From Rhodanobacter sp. Root480 (lineage in GTDB: Bacteria > Pseudomonadota > Gammaproteobacteria > Xanthomonadales > Rhodanobacteraceae): a stretch of DNA of 64,000 nt. How positions within the stretch are numbered: the stretch's first letter is position 1; the number at the start of each line of letters is the position of its first letter. The DNA lies in assembly GCF_001426645.1 (NCBI RefSeq), contig NZ_LMEX01000002.1:1074322-1138321 (forward strand), read 5' to 3'. The notes below the pieces were generated by a model. It was not told the DNA's origin. It was given only the letters and a program-made list of their open reading frames with translations, and searched no databases. The position numbers were made by a program, and so were the translations under genes. Below are positions 62,609 through 64,000 of this stretch, in pieces.

Positions 62609-63013
62609 TCAACGGCCGATTGTGGTGGTGTCGTCGGCCCGCTTCAATGGTTCGGTGGCCGCGGATCGGGCGGCGATCAGCTTTTTCCACAGCACATCGA
62701 TCTCCGCCAGCAGCTGCGGCCCGGGCACGTTGGCCGCCTGCTCGCGCGCCATCACCATCAGGTCGACGGAAGGCAGTTGATGGCGTACGCGACGAAAGGA
62801 TTCGCGCAGCAGCCGCTTGATGCGGTTGCGCTCCACCGCGCGTTTGGAAACGCGCTTGGAAATCGCCAGGCCGAGGCGGGCATGTCCCAGCTCGTTGTCG
62901 CGGTAGCGCATATGAAAACAGCGGCCGCCTGCGCGTCCGCTGCTTGCTCGCAAGGCGGCGAAGTCACCAGGCCGACGTAGCCGCGCCTCGCGCGGCAGGT
63001 CGGCATGAGGCAT
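62609..63013 (-). CDS. rnpA: Ribonuclease P protein component
   Basis: A 134-residue basic protein that helps the RNA enzyme cut the 5' ends of tRNA precursors. The signature RAVERNRIKRLLRESFR (residues ~58-74) is the RNR motif, preceded by ARLGLAISKRVSK. The start at 63013 (MPHADLPREAR) lies 14 bp after the rpmH stop and is preferred to the longer open frame running through rpmH. The gap before yidC is about 60 bp. Confidence 0.95.
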   Translation of the reverse strand: MPHADLPREARLRRPGDFAALRASSGRAGGRCFHMRYRDNELGHARLGLAISKRVSKRAVERNRIKRLLRESFRRVRHQLPSVDLMVMAREQAANVPGPQLLAEIDVLWKKLIAARSAATEPLKRADDTTTIGR

Positions 63014-63027
63014 CACCGGTACGCCGC

Positions 63028-63162
63028 TTACGGGATCAGGCGCTTGCGGCCCTTGGCGCGACGGGCGTTGATGATCTTGCGACCGTCGGCGGTGGCCATA
63101 CGGGCACGGAAACCGTGCGTGCGAGCGCGCTTGAGCTTGCTGGGCTGGAAGGTCCGCTTCAT
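63028..63162 (-). CDS. rpmH: 50S ribosomal protein L34
   Basis: A 44-residue ribosomal protein: [20 protein letters not shown] at the N-terminus, then [20 protein letters not shown] and a short tail ending RLIP. All family positions fit, and the length is usual. It is the first gene of the minus-strand block and is divergent from dnaA across the probable origin. Confidence 0.97.
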   Translation of the reverse strand: MKRTFQPSKLKRARTHGFRARMATADGRKIINARRAKGRKRLIP

Positions 63163-63352
63163 GGCTTACTCCGAAGGGAATGTGGATAAAAAGGTTTGCG
63201 AGTATGTGGTCAGATCGCGTGGCTGTCAAATACATGGCCGGATGAGCCTGTGGACACCATGTGGATAAAACGGCCGGGCGACGGGCCGAACTGGTAGACT
63301 TGCCGATCGACATTCCGCGCGCCAGCGCCCCTGCAGTGGACTGAGTAGATCG
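63163..63352. other. oriC: Probable oriC / dnaA regulatory region with DnaA boxes
   Basis: The 190-bp gap between rpmH and dnaA holds two perfect DnaA boxes in the form TGTGGATAA (63181-63189 and 63260-63268) and a near match TGTGGACAC (63249-63257), all in the same orientation. This is the standard place for a replication origin or DnaA-autoregulated promoter in gammaproteobacteria. A clear AT-rich unwinding region is not obvious, so the exact start of replication may lie just beyond dnaA. Confidence 0.6.
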
Positions 63353-64000
63353 ATGAGTGATTTGTGGCGACGTTGCCTTGAGCGTCTCGAAGGCGAACTG
63401 AGCGCCGAGGACCTGCACACCTGGCTGATGCCGTTGCAGGCCCGCGACAGCACCACGGGCCTGCAGTTGTTTGCGCCCAACCCCTATACCCTCGATACCG
63501 TGCGCGAGCGCTATCTGCCGCGGATCGAGGCGGTGATGCAGCAGCTGACCGGGCACGCGTTGACGGTGCGGCTGGAGGTGGGCTCCAACTCGGCCCGCCC
63601 GGCACCGGCCGCCAAACCCGCGCCCACGCCGGCACGCGCGGTGCAGGAACCGGCCGCGGCCAGTTTCCCGCACAATCTCGACCCGCATTACACCTTCGAG
63701 ACCTTCGTCGAGGGCAAGTCCAACCAGCTGGGCAAGGCCGCCGCGATGCAGGTGGCGATGAATCCCGGCCGCGCCTACAACCCCTTGCTGCTGTACGGCG
63801 GCACCGGCCTGGGCAAGACCCACCTGATGCACGCGGCCGGCAACCTGATCCGGCAGCAGAATCCGGAGCGCAAGGTGCTGTACCTGCGCTCGGAGCAGTT
63901 CGTGGGCTCGATGATCGAGGCGCTGCGCGCCAAGAGCATGGATCAGTTCAAGCAGCGCTTCCGCTCGGTCGACGCGCTGCTGATCGACGACATCCAGTTC
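63353..64000 (+). CDS. dnaA: Chromosomal replication initiator DnaA (3' end cut by window edge)
   Basis: 216 of about 450 codons are present. Domain I begins [21 protein letters not shown] Pro/Ala-rich linker (80-105) follows, then [21 protein letters not shown] starts the AAA+ domain. Walker A is GGTGLGKT (149-156), and the window ends within Walker B (LLIDDIQF). The C-terminal DNA-binding helix-turn-helix is beyond the right edge. Identification is certain. Confidence 0.98.
   Translation, partial: MSDLWRRCLERLEGELSAEDLHTWLMPLQARDSTTGLQLFAPNPYTLDTVRERYLPRIEAVMQQLTGHALTVRLEVGSNSARPAPAAKPAPTPARAVQEPAAASFPHNLDPHYTFETFVEGKSNQLGKAAAMQVAMNPGRAYNPLLLYGGTGLGKTHLMHAAGNLIRQQNPERKVLYLRSEQFVGSMIEALRAKSMDQFKQRFRSVDALLIDDIQF

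Noticed and set aside
63014-63832. N-terminal extension of rnpA through rpmH and into dnaA
   Set aside because: It overlaps rpmH, oriC and dnaA in other frames. The real RnpA N-terminus is at 63013.

Overview
The window reads as a chromosomal segment of a high-GC gammaproteobacterium of the Xanthomonadales, most likely the Rhodanobacteraceae (Rhodanobacter/Dyella/Luteibacter-like). This is inferred from gene content and was not tested by any search. The main pointers are a XanB2-type chorismatase beside an aryl-polyene (xanthomonadin-like) pigment cluster, an algZ-algR pair, abundant REP-like hairpins, and a replication-origin block (mnmE-yidC-rnpA-rpmH-oriC-dnaA) at the right end. No tRNA, rRNA or CRISPR array was seen.

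Layout. 1-4.2 kb: btuB (cut by the left edge) behind a cobalamin riboswitch, an esterase, and the LytS/LytTR two-component pair algZ-algR. 4.5-6.9 kb: an AT-richer array of four gene cassettes separated by attC sites, with no integrase in the window (a CALIN-like integron array). Its last attC is cut off next to a 20-bp-armed palindrome. 7.3-12.4 kb: an accessory stretch with a DUF4328 membrane protein, an atypical SDR, a periplasmic RidA-like protein, a GST and a SulP transporter. 12.7-24.9 kb: housekeeping and mixed genes (hemC, a DUF481 outer-membrane protein, a WYL regulator, an SLC13 transporter, a patatin, a GT2 enzyme, a DUF748 protein, glmU, a hemerythrin), with an ~865-bp nested palindrome at 21 kb.

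25-38.7 kb: the pigment cluster. xanB2 should supply the hydroxybenzoate starter. An ACP, two hotdog dehydratases, a ketosynthase and a chain-length-factor-like protein would build the polyene. A flavin halogenase-like enzyme, an acyltransferase and a GT2 enzyme would decorate it, and a LolA-like protein plus an MMPL exporter would move it to the outer membrane. A Fic gene with its own putative operator lies inside the cluster. No ketoreductase, aryl-ACP ligase or second full ketosynthase was found here.

38.9-44.9 kb: hemF and a divergent hexuronate catabolic locus (uxuB-uxaA / kduI-kduD) sharing a repeated operator-like sequence. 45-50.8 kb: a beta-repeat surface protein, gpmA, zapE, a hydrolase, an ACP phosphodiesterase and a cytochrome c. 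51-59.2 kb: an MdtABC-type RND efflux system without an outer-membrane channel gene. 59.2-64 kb: the mnmE to dnaA origin region, with dnaA cut by the right edge.
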